From Sarcocystis neurona (taxonomy: Eukaryota > Apicomplexa > Conoidasida > Eucoccidiorida > Sarcocystidae), in assembly GCA_000727475.1 (NCBI GenBank), contig KL647288.1, positions 6,537,414-6,601,413 of the forward strand: 64,000 nt of DNA. The letters run 5' to 3'. Below are positions 9,906 through 23,696 of the stretch, one piece after another (positions within the stretch are counted from its first letter, which is position 1; each line of letters starts with the position of its first letter). Below the pieces are notes generated by a model. That model was not told the origin of the DNA. It saw only the letters and a program-made list of their open reading frames with translations, and made no database searches. Made by a program: the position numbers and the translations under genes.

Positions 9906-12900
9906 CAGCATCCACCAATGCAGCAGGGGCCGTGGTGTTTTAGTGGACGCCAGTGGCCCTCGTCTTCGCAGTTTCTCGCCGGTTGCGTCTCGCTGTTTCC
10001 CCGTTCCCCCCTCCCTTCTCCGTCTCCGCATTTTGTGGGTCGCGCCTCGGTCTCTCTCCCTTGTGTCTGTGCCGCGCGTTTTTCCCCTTTTCTCTTGCAT
10101 TTCCCCTTTTCTTCTCTCCGTACTTCCGTTTCTTCTGTTTTGCTAGACGTGTGTGTCACACACCCAGCTTGGGCGCACGAATTTTTCGACAGCGGAAAAG
10201 TGCTCCGCAGACGCAGCGAGATTTCCGCCTAGTGAATGTCCTTCTGTCTCTCAGTGCCTCCCTCCGCGATGACACCTGTGACACATCTGTGTCAAAAAAG
10301 TGTGCAGACACCCCTCTCTGTCTCTGTCTGTCTCTCCCTCGTATGTAAGCGACCGGGGAGAAAGAAGCACGCATTATTTATATATGAAGAGACAGAGAGA
10401 GACAGAGAAAGAGAAACAGAGATACGTATGCCTGCATAGGTTTATGTGAGTGGCCAGATTTACCGTTGCAGTTCCGAGTGCACACCTGGCTGCTGCCCAT
10501 TTCCGCACTCGTGTGTTGCTGCCGTAAAGAAAATCTCTTGAACGGCCTCTGAGGTTTTTTTGTCTTCCACGTGCGTCCCCCTTCGAAAAGAAAGTGGCCG
10601 GCAGTATGCTGCTGCGGTCTACAGAGTTGAACTTGTCGACGTTTCTTTTTCTTCTTCTTGCTCTCTTCCCGCCGGTCTTCCGCTGTTGTTCCTGGTGCTG
10701 CTGCATCGCGCGGACCGCAGGCTCTGGCTCAACATTGCCGGCGGCCGTCGCCAAGGCAAATACAGTTGTTTCAACTGAAGAGCTCTCTCTTCCGGATAAA
10801 GAGATCTACGTCTCTAATTTTTACACACACACACACACACATATCCAGAGATATCTCGGAACTGCTGGGAGGAACGCCTGCTTCCGTCACTTTTTAGCCA
10901 TGTTACTACACATTTACACGCATTTGTATACGCCTCTGTATCCATATGTATGCACACGTATATTCGTGTATATGTGCATGTATATGTATATATGGATATC
11001 TACACGTTTTCACATATATGTATTCATACACACACGCATGTACATATATACACGTAACTATACAAATATGTAAATACACATACACATTTGCACATACACG
11101 TACACGCATATACATACACGCACATACATACACGCATATACATAAACACACAAACATAGTCGCGTACTAATATATATATGTATACATATATAGATAGATA
11201 CATGTATATATATATGTATACATATAAATGTACATACACATCTGTATGCATATGTGAACAAATGTGTGCAGTTTGAAAGCTCCAGAGGTGGCTTTCTCGA
11301 GAACTTTTGCTTTCGACTTTTAGAAGCCTGCAGATGTTTTTGACCAGGAAAATGGTTCACGTTGTTGACACTACAGAAACTTCTCTCTTTAGGGGAGAAG
11401 GACCGCAGCGGATGGGAGCCGCATGTTTTTCGGATGGCGGACCGTCTGCGTGCGCAGCTGCCGCTTCCTTTCATGCGGCTGAGCTGCTGCTAGCGCCGCT
11501 TTTCTCTGTCTCAGCGGATGCTCTTGTTGCTGTCGCTGCTGCGAAAAAGTGCTCCCGCTGTAGCTGGAGGAGCCTCTTGCTGCTACTAAAATTTGCTAAC
11601 ACCGTTGCTGCTGCTCACTTGCGCTGCTGCTGTTGCTGTTACTTTTGCTCCTGTTGCTTTTCGTGGCGCTGCTGCTGCGAATGCGGCTGTTGCTTCTGGA
11701 CGACTGGTGGATCTTCCGTTTCCGCTGCTGCTTAGATTCCGTGTCGAGGCGCGCGTGTTCTCCCCTGCCGCTGCGCTTGCGTTGTTACTTGCTGTCGCTG
11801 CTTACTGCTGTTGCGGGCACCTGTTCTACGGGGCTCGCTTTGCACCTTTCGCTTCTTTTATTGCTGCGGCAGCACCAGTACCGCAGCGCGTGCATTCTGT
11901 GGATTGTAGGCTGTGTGGTGAATCGAAATCGTACACAGTGCAGAACAGCAGAACTCCGTTTCGTTCCCACGGAGAGAGAACGCTAACCTCGCAGTCAGAG
12001 GCATACATGTGTGCGGCTCTGCTGGCTGAACTAGTTGAAGTGTGTCTGCCATAGTTGCGCGGCAAAGTCTCGTGGGTGCGAACTTACGCAGAGAGCCTCT
12101 TGCCGTACACGTATGCCTCTGTACGTGTGTACACGCTTGACCGTATCCTTGTGTGTATGTGTGTGTATGCCCGTGTACGTATATGAGTACACGCACATAC
12201 AATGCGTACTGGAAAAAAGAAGACAACGCATGTATCGGTGCGTATACGTCTATGTACATGTATACGTTCACGCCCGGAGGAGAGCGACTGAGAATATTGG
12301 GGGAATTAGGAGGATTTGTACAGAGAGCATTTTAACCAGTAAGAGACGAATGACGGAGACGCACTGTAACACACAGTTTCGAGCACAAGTCTCAAACACA
12401 CGCATAGATGGAATCATGTCCATGGAATAGTCGAGCGAATTACTGGTGTTAGAGGAAGGATTGACGCAAGTGTGAAAGACCATACAGGGGGGAAGGGTAA
12501 CTAAATCACGACAATCTTTGTACGTGGATCACTTAAGGCAACGCCACGTACACTGTCTCAACAGGCGCACACAGGACAAGTTGCTCGAGGTCAAAAAATG
12601 TAGACAGAATTAAAACGGTCTTTCGACCAGCGGTACACAGCTGCCCAGCTGCGGCCCCTCGTGGTGCCGCCGTAAAAAGTTCCCAAAATAGAGAAAGCTG
12701 TCCTTCGACGTGGTGACGTGTCGTCATCGAATGTAGAAATCCTTGCTGCGGTCTTCAGTCCCCGTCCTCCTTTTCATCTGTTGCTCACCTAGCCGTACCA
12801 CCTGTCACCCACATAGAGGCGTTCGCTATGTTTGATCCCCCACTCGAGCTAGTCAATCTGCACCAGCAGAAGGCACACTTAGCTTTTTCCACTTCGAAAA

Positions 12901-15900
12901 CCGTCTCTTGATATACGCACGTGTGTCTGCGTGTTTATATATATATATATATATGAGACACGAGGACGCCTGTACAAAGACAAGAGGACAAGGGGCAAGA
13001 GAGACAGATAGAGAGGCATTCTGCTTGATCAACACATAAAGAGGTGAAGACGTGTTTGCTTGAATACGTCGACTCCTGCGTATTTGACTGCTTTGATGTA
13101 AGACTCTCACAAAGACACCCGTGCGCTTCGATGTGGTGCACCAGTGTACCCAGGGAGACATCAGCAGAGGAGGTGTAAAAGCTGGTGCTGTCACTTTCGC
13201 GTAGGTATTTAGCACGTTACTTCACATTTTTGTATGCGAAATATGTGTAGGTATCGCAATGTCGCCGTGCCTACCATACCCTATCAAATTGTGGACAGCA
13301 CAGACTTCTTAATTCACTCACCAAAACGAAAAATTTTCCGCAGTTTTCCCTTCTGCCCATCATGTACGAAGGAGCAGCAGTAGAACTAATAAGAGTGGAT
13401 ACTACAGTGTTAATAACAATTGTGGTACCTGTACCAGTCGTAGAAACAGTTGTAATAGTAGTAGTTGTTGTTGTTGTTTTAATAGTAGTAGTAGTAGTAA
13501 TAGTAGTAGTAGTAGTAAAAGTAATCGTAGTGGTACGAATAGTGGTAAGAGTGACGGGAGTACGAGCAAAAGCAATGTCTACACGTATACATATATATAT
13601 ATGCATATATTAGACATATGGAGGAAGAGGAAGGAGAAGTATGAATGCTTCGTAGTGATCTCGCGTTTTTTCTTGTACTCCAGCTCATTCCCACTAAGGT
13701 AAGTCTACGTAAGACGCACACATATCTGTGCATGCGCACACATCTACATTTGCAGCATATATACGTTCTTGTGTGTGCACACGTGCGCACGTGTCTGTTC
13801 ACAGGGCAGGCGACGGTTCGCAGACATTGCCTCGGTAGCATAAGCGCCCTCCTTCTGGATATTTCAGCATGCGATGGAAGGTTCTGTATTGATCCACGTA
13901 TTTACGTACAGATGGAAATGCGCACATTTAATCCTCGATGACATACAGATGCAGATATATATACATATGCGTTTGTACAGGTATAAATTCATGTACGTAT
14001 AAACACAGATGCTACATATATATATATATATATTGGTTTATTCGTGTCTATATATTCCAGTGTATACAGCTCTTAGGAAGAAGGACAGACGTCCATTGGG
14101 GAACTTTCGTTCATACATAGGCTTATAATTGGTTGTGCGGCACATTCACTGCGGGTCTACCTTTGGAAGTCTGTGGGAGAAGTGCCTGAAAGCTTGTTTC
14201 TGAATTTGTCGAAGTCCTTGCAAATCCAAAGAGCAAAGAAGGCAGCTTTCGTTCTTCATTTTGTTTTCAGTGGCAGAAGACTAGATTTGGTGTACGCCGG
14301 TTGCTGGCATTCCATACATACCCCGTGGATATGACAATATATTAAATTAATTTTATATGTTGCCCAGATTGTACGCGACGTACAAGTTGTATATCTACAC
14401 ATTGACAGATACACGATACAAGTTGTATATCTACACGTTGACAGATACACACATTGGTAACACTGTACTGATAGCTTCGTCCGCCCCAAGGAAACGCAGG
14501 CTTATGCCTGCAGAGGCATACACATATGTATACATATATATATATATATATATACATATATATGTAAGTATATATGCGTGTTAACATCCGCACTTCCAGA
14601 TACGTAGACACTTATGGTACTCTCTTGTTTTGTGAGCATTGCCTCCATGTCAGCGTGCACTCACTGTTGGACCATCCCGGCTACCATGAAGTGGGTGTCC
14701 TCTTGGGGGTACGCAGCTGTAGAATCGATCCTTCGTAAATATATATATATATATACATATACATATGCACACGCAAGTATACGTGTAGGCGTATATATTT
14801 ACGCCTGTATATATATACGTGGTCATCTCTGAAAGAACTTACTTGGTGACAGTTCCTGCAAAAAATTCTAGCACACGCAGTGGGACAACGCAATAGCTGT
14901 GTTAAAAGGTAGGCACGAGTGTTTTGCGTTATTTCCTTTTGTCAAAGAAAAAGAAACAGTGCAGCGGGAGAAGTGTTCCTATATAAGCCGGCACATATAT
15001 GTTGCAGTAGGTGCAACGAAGTGCTACGTGAGGTGCGCAGTATGAATAGTCAAGGCTCTCCTAGAAGAAAATATACAAAGAGGAGGGTTAGTTCTGATTA
15101 GAGGCGTCGCAGCTGTGGTGTTACAGCTGAAGAGCAGCTCACTAGGTTTATCTAGTCTTAATGCGTAGCCGAATGCACCTGTGTAGCCGGCTTTCTCCAC
15201 ACATTAACAATACGTAGGTAGCCAACTGAGACAAGCGTCTCCCAAACGTAAGATTTCTTCCACAAGTTATATCTCACTGTGCAAATATTTCTGCGGGAGT
15301 CCGTGTCAGTCTCCCTTCTTGGGTACTCATATACCTTTATCCCGAAATGGCATGCCCGAAGATCGGAATATGAGAAGGCAGACTCAATTTTGGACTCGCT
15401 GGTACATCAGTAGGTTTTTTCCGCAGTTTCGGATAGAGGTAAGTAGCCACCAATTCCGTGCCCCCTGTCCTCCTTATCTGCCTCTTTCATAAGTTCAAGG
15501 ACACAGTACACCTCCGCAAACTTTTGCTTTCTTTCCTCAAGCAGGAGACTTTTCCCTCGTACGTCTTCGGTGCGGATGCTTCAGTCATGTTTCACTATCT
15601 AATAACTGCGTCGTCTTATGGGTTTCCCGCGGTCTTTGATGGTTTCGCCTTCAGAGGCCTATGTGCTAACGTGGTTTTAACATAGGCACACGTTTTCTAT
15701 TCTTTAATGGAGGGCTATGTAGTGGTGGTCGTATGCACAAAAGGAGGGTAAACGCTTCGTGCCTAGGGCAGCGTGGCGGGGTGTCGCATCTCCTGGAGCG
15801 ACAAACGTGCTTTTCCAGTCAAACTTTATGGCACATTCCACATGTGGGACAATCTGGAATATGAGCCGACTTTTATATGAAGAACCGACGCTCTGTACTG

Positions 15901-18900
15901 TGAATTACAGACGCAGAGACCACCACCAATCAGACAGAACGCTCCTGTGCGTTAATTACTGTATGATTATAGTACCGAAGTACGGACAGCACAGACGTGT
16001 ACCCATATACTTGCATACGTATAACTCTATACGGGGAACCATACACCTGGTGCTTATATGTATATGTATGTATGCGAGTACTTGGGCGTGCACACTCGGG
16101 AAGCATTGCGTACGAAAGGCATCCGCACCTGTTTCGGTGTAACGGTATGTTTCATGAATAGAGAGACGCACAGTATCCAGATGTGTTATAGGTATATGGA
16201 TCCTCCTACATTGTAACCTACCTGCACCGTCTTACGTGTATAAAGGTCCTGAGTTCATCAGTGTACGCAACAAAAACTATATGAATAGGGGCCTGCATGC
16301 ATGCGTGTGCATGTACTCCTGAGAAGCCTCGTCATTTACGTTGTCCTCGCGTTTCTCTCTTCACTTCTGCAGCGCTGAGGTCTTTTTTTTTCACAGAGAA
16401 TTACTGGGGAGTGATCACGTAGCCACAGTCGTTCAGTTCACACGTGCAGCTCCGCAGCGGCAGGTTACGTGAACAATGTAGGACAGGTAGCCCACACGGT
16501 TTGAAAAGAAGGAATTGAATTCTCCTTAAGTCCGATTTCCTCTAACGAAGAAAATGTAACCACGAAAGGGAAGATGCACTTGGCGACCTTTCTTCTCGTC
16601 CCTTCCTGATCGTGAATAAATACAGCGGTGCACGCTCGCCCGCTGTACATACACCAGTTCACTTGCCTACGTCTGCGCACACAGCGCAACTGTTGTCGGC
16701 CAGCATACATCTGAAGACCCATATAATTGACTGTGACTGTATTATTTCAAATCTACCAGCGCACGTCTATCTCTACGTACAGACATACGTACCTCGGTCT
16801 TCCTAACTTCTCCATCCATCTCGTCAATATACTCATTGGTGTGGATGTGACCACAACGCTATACGAAAATCTATGCGTGTATACGTGGACAGGTGCACGC
16901 TGAGTAGACGTGAGTGTATTCGTCTGTGTAATCAGCAAACTGATATACACATCCAAGTGTATACATTTTGACAGGAGCAAGCAAAGTAGACATGACACAT
17001 TCGCTCATAGAGAACTTTTCCATCCCCACAGCACCTGCTTTAATCGCAGGTTTCCTATCCGGCTGAAGCCTATTTTTTCCCCATCTAGTGGATATTCTGT
17101 ACTTGCGACTCCTGTACACGGCTTTATTTGCTTTGTTTCCCTGTATTTGCCGCCGCGTCAGCTCGTGCGAGTCAGTCTCAAGGTGCGCGAGGTCGTCAAG
17201 GGACGTGTCGCGAAATGAACTTTTCTCCTCCTCTGATGCTTGACGCCGTCGCGCTTATGTCTCTCCCCCTCTCTATAGAATGTTGTTGTACCTGCTATTC
17301 ACCCAGTGCTTCCTCCATTTTTCTCCTCCCTATTGTTTCTTCTTCCCGTTGTTATGTGAATTTCCCGTCCTTCGTAGTCCTGCGTCTCTAGATTGTTCTC
17401 TCCTTCTACGATAGTACGACTCTGCACTTTCTGCTTCTTCCCTCTATTTTTCTCCTCCTCCGGTAACCCTCTTTCCTTGATAATCTTCTTTTCAGGCGTG
17501 TCCTTGTCGTCGCCTTGTTCTTCTTGTCCATTTCGTCTTCCCCTCTCTTTACTTTCTCCTGTACCCCCTTTTGTAGGTCCGCTGGGGTCTTTGGCGAGCC
17601 ACATCCCGACTCAGTCTTCTTCTTTTCACTGCTCCTCTTCTTCACTAGCGTCTTCGCGTGCTTGTTTTCTCTTTATATCTCGTTCGCGCAGCCCTCCTAT
17701 CTGCGGCCTGCAGTGTCTCTCTCCTCCCTCCGCACCTCCTACGCGGCAGAGTTACCTCTGCCGTCGCTGGTCCTCTCGCTGCGGTTGCCCGCTCTGGTGT
17801 TGCGAAGCCGCATCAAACGAACTTTTCTCTGAGTTTTTGAATTCTAGAAATTCCTACAGCGGTGGATTTCTCCGCGCGCTCCAACATACAAGTCATATAT
17901 ATATATATGTGTGTACACTATATGAGATACATGCGTTTGAAGATAGAACATCGATGTTTACGAATGTAGGTTACAAAATGCCTTTTCTCTTGAGCGGCAA
18001 ACATAAACACACACTGCTGCGTATATGTAGGGTAATATATGTGTCGGGAGGGAAGGAAAAGTCGACGTCAACTGCGACACGTAGGTGTGCATCGCTGCTA
18101 CGTTTCTCCTGCTTCGTAATACTATGGAAGCTGAAACAGCTGTCAACGACAGCTGGAGTCGGGGGGGGCACGTGCAGCGGCTGGAGCTTGTAAACGTTGC
18201 TGCCGAGAAAGTTCACTTCTACAGACAGGTACGCATCCATAAGGCCCTTTCTTCGTTCTCTCTTTCATTATCATAACACACCCACATTTCCACATACACG
18301 CGTACACACATAAATAGATATTCTCATCTATATCTGTATATATAAAAGTGCGCACGCATATACGTCTAACTGTTTATATGGTATTTGTAAATTTATACTT
18401 ACGTTTGTGTAGCCCCGCATACATGCAAAGCAGAATTAAATCAGAAGTGTTCGTGCGTTGGACTACAAACTAATTATGAGGGGCACGTATATGGTTGGAG
18501 AAGTCCATCTTGTTGTCTCTGTGCGCATGAATCGGACCTATCCTCTTCTGTCTCTCTCAAACTTTTACAAGTACGGAGTTCGCTTCAACGCTTCTTCTGT
18601 GCCAGTGAGTCTCTTCAAAATATATACATATATATATATATATATGTTTGTGCGTCTACTTTAGTGTACGGTATATATGTGGAAGAGCAGTCGCATATCT
18701 ATGTAGCTACTTATTTGTTCGTGCAACTAGCGTGTACGAAGAAGACGTTCTTTGTGTACGTATTTGGTGTCGTACACACGAATTATGTGGAATGATTGCC
18801 GTGCTTGCTGCTGCCTTTGTACAGACCTGGGTGTCTGAACTGCTGCTTGAGCCTTGGTGCTAGCCAGATACTTCCCGTTTGCTGCGCCTCGATTTGGGGT

Positions 18901-19831
18901 GCGGCTCCTCTGGCGTTTGCTGCTCTTGGGGGAAATTTCTTGCCACTCTGCAGCCGCTGCTGCTGAGGCCGCTCCGGCAGCGGCTATTGTGGTCTCTTAC
19001 CTGCTATTGCGGCTGCTTTCCACCACCAGTTGCCGCTGCCGCTGCGCATGCTGGTACTGGTCTGTCTGCCTTGCCTCGTACGACTGCTGCTGTTGCTGCT
19101 CCCGACGCTCTCTTGCCTTTCGTGTGTGTTGCTGCTACGGCTTGCCTCCCTTAGGTGATACCGCTCCTCTCCACCGTGCGTTCTGCAGTTGCTTCTAGCC
19201 TGCGTTTCTTTCTTAGCCGCCGCAGCTGCTACTTGGTGGTGGCACACTCTCCGCGTTCTTATACTGCTGCTCGCTGACTTTCAAATATTGCGTGTTTTCT
19301 CTGTGCGCCGGTTTCTTCTGCTGTGTTGCTGCCGATTCGCTCTGCGCTTCTGGTCGTGCTGCGTCTCTTCGGGTGTTTCTGCTTGTGTGTAAGCGGCTGC
19401 TGTTGTTCGGCGCTGCCGCTGCGGGCTCGTGAAGACTGCGACCCTTCTGTCCTGCTGCTGTGGGTAACAGCTGCTGCTGCACGTGGACGACCAGCTGAAC
19501 CGCGCCCGTCTCGCTTTGGGGGCGTACCGCAGAGGGGAAGTGGGCCCAGCGCAGCGCAGCAGCAGTCGAAGACAGGGCTGCAGCCGTGTTTCGAAGATCA
19601 CCAGTGGGAAGGAGGGAGAGAAGAAGGAGAAGGAGACAGCACTGCAGTGCTGCGGCGTGGACGTCGGGGAAGGTGCTGCATCTAACGAAGACTATTTTCT
19701 TCTGGGCACCACATTTGTTCGTGCGGACTCTGCAGTGCTTTGCACATTTCTCGTCAAAGTAGGAAGAGCACCAGAGCCGCAGCACTGGTCTTTTTTTCTG
19801 TGTCTGTTTTTCCTTAACTCCGTTGTTTCAG
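9906..19831. other. Ten kilobases without a resolved gene; scattered candidate exons
   Basis: Holds pyrimidine-rich DNA (9960-10145, 17220-17700), TA/CA microsatellite (10920-11250), a GTA repeat (13450-13530) and CTG-rich tracts (11460-11830, 18890-19490). Short + strand segments with good splice borders: 11393-11449 (EKDRSGWEPHVFRMADRL), 13684-13698 (LIPTK) and 13806-13835 (GRRRFADIAS). Another set is mutually in phase: 18153-18228 (VQRLELVNVAAEKVHFYRQ), 18572-18604 (YGVRFNASSVP) and 18825-18856 (TWVSELLLEP). These may be 5' exons of the gene ending at 22394, but I could not join them without a stop and recognise no family. Elsewhere I see nothing I can support. Confidence 0.3.
13450..13531. 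repeat. GTA/GTT trinucleotide repeat
   Basis: Run of GTA and GTT triplets with interspersed AAT (gtagtagttgttgttgttg then agtagtagtagtagtaatag). It reads as poly-Val on the + strand and poly-Tyr/Thr on the - strand. No splice-bounded exon surrounds it. Confidence 0.8.
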
Positions 19832-22394
19832 ACGGAAGGGTTTTTTGCAGCACGAAACGAGTATTGGGCCTGTCTCTCCGCTTTGTTTCTTACTGCTCCA
19901 ATTCCACCATGAACGTAGCCTAAGGAATTTTTACTGGTGCGCGGTCGGCACGCTTTCGCCACGTAAAAGGAGCTTAAACGTCTGTGTGCACCCCCCGCTC
20001 CCGCTGGTGGATTATATGCGTCTCCCCGTCCCCTGCAGTTGTGGTCGGGTCGCTCTTTTCTAAAGCAGACCTAACAGATTTTTTTGCTTTTCTCGCGTGT
20101 CTCCGGCCTCGAGCCGGGGACTTCCTAAGCAGTTACTTTGGCCACAGCGGAGGCTCTGGGTTGAATTTTGCTACTTCTAGCGTTGCTTCGAGCAAACCTC
20201 TGCGAGTCTGGCACGTGCGTCGCTGTTGCACCTGCGTTGTCCCTAGGCACGTTCCCGAAGAAGTTTTTGAGGTCGAGTGGTGGAGCATGTGGCTGCTTAC
20301 CGCGGGTTTTCCCTTGCCTGCTCAGTCGTGCTATCGTGTGGAAAATTTGCGTGAGTTGTTAGTTTGGCGCGTAGTCTTCTTTGTCCTGCAGTGTCCTCTC
20401 TGTCAGTGAGACAATGTACACACATACGTGGATGTCAGCTGTCGAACGGATATACACATATATGTACGTACACGTAAAGAGAGGTGAGAGAGAGAAGTTT
20501 TTGTAGAGGCGTTGTCTGCTGAAAAGTAGCTGCGAGATAGGGAAGAGAAGCAGTTCACCTGACAGGTGTTCCCCGCGGCACGTCGCTGTTGCTGCCTATC
20601 TTCTGCTATCTATATTTCTCTTGCTGACACTCTCTCCCTATCGCAGCCCGTGCCGCCGGCTATGCACTCCGCGCGTTGCTGCAGAGACATAGTCGTTAGC
20701 TGGAACTGAAACACGACGTGTCGTTTTTTCGGTTGGCGCGTGCATCTTCAGGTTTTTCATGGAATCCTCTGTAAGCATACGTCTGTGTGTATGTAGAAGC
20801 AGAAACAGGTCGGCGGCTTTGCTGCTCTGTGATGCACGGCCGTGGCCGTTGGAAAACCGCGGTTAGCTACCCATATGCGTGGAAGTACACGTTCATACAA
20901 ATCTAGAAAGTTGCGTATGTCCGGAAATTTCAGAACTACGACCAGTGCTTCACTGGCTTATCTGGTGAAACACCAGAACAGGGATTCACTCGCTTCTCTA
21001 GTGCAGCATTCCTCCTACTACGTCTGCGACGTACGTCCCCCAAAGATATATATATATATATATGCATGGAGAACGCCCGTGCAGTGCTGCACACCTGAAG
21101 CTAGCACGCTGATCCAGGCCGTGCATTGCACCTTCACCGTTTTACGCGGCAGGCAGTGGAAAAGAAATTTTCTTCTACAATTGTGTGCGGCATGTGTATT
21201 TTGTTGGATTTACGTCATGCAGAAAAACACATTTTATTTAAGCAGCATAGCCACGGTTTGTCCTATACTGGAGCTTTGAAAAACTTGTGAATGCGAACAC
21301 ATTCAGATATCTGACCTAGACAACGCAGTTAAAATCTTCTGAACAGCAGGGGCTGCCTCTCTGACGTGTGCGTCTCCTGAGAGAAGCTGCCGCAGAAATA
21401 CGACGTACACGCAAAGAGTCCCTATCGTGATATTGCTTGCCACCTGCGACATGGCCTCATCCGCCCTAGCGGCGCGTAGCTGCCTGTAAAAACACAAAAA
21501 TGCGGCCTCTGGAGCCTCAGTGCCAAACACTTCAGACATGCGTGTCACACGTGCAGCTGTCTCTACGTATGTATATATGTATGTGAATGCATACGTGGGT
21601 GTGTATCTCTGCGTGTAGATCCTTTGACGGACCTTTGTGTCTTCGTGTACGTGTACGCATACGTGTGTGAAACTGAAGCTTACGATCTTTCGTATCACAG
21701 AGGAAGTGTTCAGACACCAATATAAGTACACGTGTGCATCTGCAATCTAATGTGTGGGTCCTTTAGGGGTATATTTGTTCACTTCTGCCTGCGCACCCAT
21801 GTGTATCTGACGGCTGAAAATGCGGAAAAAACGGGTATTTTACGTAGACGTATATATTTTTTCCTTGAACGTGCGTGTCTTTGCGAGAACGTTATTACAG
21901 CTGCACAGAAATTTACGCCTCGGTGTTTGCGCAGTTTTACGCAGCGCAGACTCCGTACATGTCCGTAAGAGGAGCACTACCAAACGCAGCGAAGGATGCA
22001 GTAGCATAGAGACCAGAAAGGCTGGAAAAAGCAGCAGGCAAAACTGAGCTCGCGGTCGCGGGAAACTACAGCAGCAGTCAAAGTGAGAGGGGCGTCCTGT
22101 GGGAAGCGACGCACCGCTGTTGCCTCCCGATGCTGCTGCTTGGTGCTGCCTTCTGCCGTGCGTTGCCTGCAGCGCATCCAGCAGCTCGAAGCGCGCAGAG
22201 ACACGTATCGTCGCCAACGAAAAGCTGCTGTTGCTGCTTTGCTGCAGCTGAGTCCTTCGGTCACGGACCTTGCGGAAGCAGAGTGGCGTTTGCTGCTAGC
22301 GGAACCAGAAGTCCAGCGTTGGAGAGAAGAGGCGGACAAGCAAGAAGCAGCTCGCCAGCAGCTCTTCAGCAGTTTTCAAAGCAGAGGCATCTAA
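19832..22394 (+). CDS. Unrecognised multi-exon gene, 3' exons
   Basis: Not recognised. Five + strand segments join with compatible phases and no stop: 19832-19936 (ending HHERSLRNFYW), 20247-20350 (HVPEEVFEVEWWSMWLL), a 19-nt microexon 20752-20770, 21901-21964 (IYASVFAQFYAAQTPYMS) and a terminal exon 22173-22394 with TAA. The last exon follows a good tgcctgcag acceptor and codes for a charged, probably helical C terminus (RIQQLEARRDTYRRQ, then LAEAEWRLLLAEPEVQRW). The microexon has a strong donor (CTCT|gtaagc). The upstream continuation is unclear. The terminal exon is the best-supported part; because chance chains of two or three exons occur, as one did near 60.2 kb, the full chain is tentative. 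Confidence 0.42.
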
Positions 22395-23696
22395 ACACGG
22401 CACAGTGTAACTGCGTAGACGCGTGTGTTTGGATTGAGGCAAAGAGACCTGGAGGCCGAAACACAAATGTGTACGTAGAGCTGTGTGGTTGAACAGGTAT
22501 TTGGTCGCAGAGCACGTGTATTTGTAAATAAAGACTTGGGTCCTTGCGGGCACGTTGAGAGCTAGGTGAACACGCAGACAAAATTATACATCTGTGTGAA
22601 TGTGTCCGACCGTGTGTAGAGGTAGACCGATAATTTTGGAGCAAAATGTCGCAGCGGTGTATCAATGACACCTGTGTAAGTGCGTGCCGTATTTAGTGTG
22701 CAGCGACGTCCGAGCATTTGACATCAAGTGGCTGCATGGAGCACAGTCAACAGGTGGACTGCTCCCGCGGCTGCCGCATGTTATGCAAGCTGCATGGGTA
22801 GAATAGGAGGCACTGGCAAAGTGCACAACCAAAGACAAAGAGACTTCCGTAAAGCCATGTGCACCCGCGTACATGGTGACAGAAACGCTTCGGGCCTGAG
22901 TAACTAGTTGCGTGAATGCCTGCTTTTCGACACCGATCGCTCGAGTCGCTGCCATTCGACATTCTGCCGGTGAATCTTATTTATACGACAACGATATTTG
23001 TGTGCCAGACATTAAAGAATGGTGTCTCGGCAGTCATTTTCTTTTGCGTAAGTATCTTGGTACACGTGTTTACGCAGTGTGCACAATTGCAGCAGGTACG
23101 GGTGCATGAAATGGGAGACAACTGTTTAGCAGGTAGCGGGCGTGTATTTATGTAGAGAAACATCCCTTACGTAGGTTTCCACGTGCACGTCTTTCGATTT
23201 GTACATACACGTACTTCCAGTTATTTGTGAGTATACATATATATGTGTATATATATATATATACATGTAGATGATGTCGTGCAAAGAGAAGAACACTGGG
23301 ATTGCGGAGTGTCTGCACTACAGGGATAGTATGTGGAGAACGTACGTTGGTCGTGGTTGTTGCGTTCAGTCTGGCGCTGGCAACACAATATGCGAAAGAG
23401 AAAAACTGAAGTGAGCCTCTATGCTGTGCTTTCAGCCAGTACACGTGCGATACACTGTGAGAGGCGCCCTGGTACGCAAGGACGTGCGATTCACACTCCT
23501 CCTGCTACTGCGTGCGCATCCGTAAGCTTCATTGATGAACGCAAACAAGGTTGCATTTTCGCCATGGGTGAGATCTGCTAACAGCCTCCTTGAGCGTCTC
23601 TCGGACAGTAGAAGCAAAATGCAGTAGTCGGCCGGCCTCATTAGGATTATTGATGAACTCGCGTTACTCACACACAATAGGCTGAAAGGCGCACTC
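22395..23696. other. Intergenic DNA between convergent candidate genes
   Basis: Lies between the stop of the + gene (22394) and the stop of the - gene (23697). It contains an imperfect TA tract near 23230-23265 and a few + strand segments flanked by splice-like sites (23065-23101, VRVHEMGDNCLA; 23433-23520, VHVRYTVRGALVRKDVRF). Those could belong to an overlapping or longer + gene, but no family is recognised and their phases do not connect. Confidence 0.3.

Noticed and set aside
9592..10146. Ala/Ser/Arg-rich ORF resembling an alanine-repeat protein
   Set aside because: CAG-repeat translation without splice borders or an ATG context that stands out; equally open on the reverse strand.
18153..18228. 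VQRLELVNVAAEKVHF as an AFG3/FtsH-type protease segment
   Set aside because: The phrase is similar to part of m-AAA proteases, but no Walker A, Walker B or HEXXH motif could be found on the + strand of the region.
20247..20350. EVEWW motif as evidence for a PRP3 splicing factor
   Set aside because: Short coincidence; the following exons do not resemble the PRP3 C terminus.
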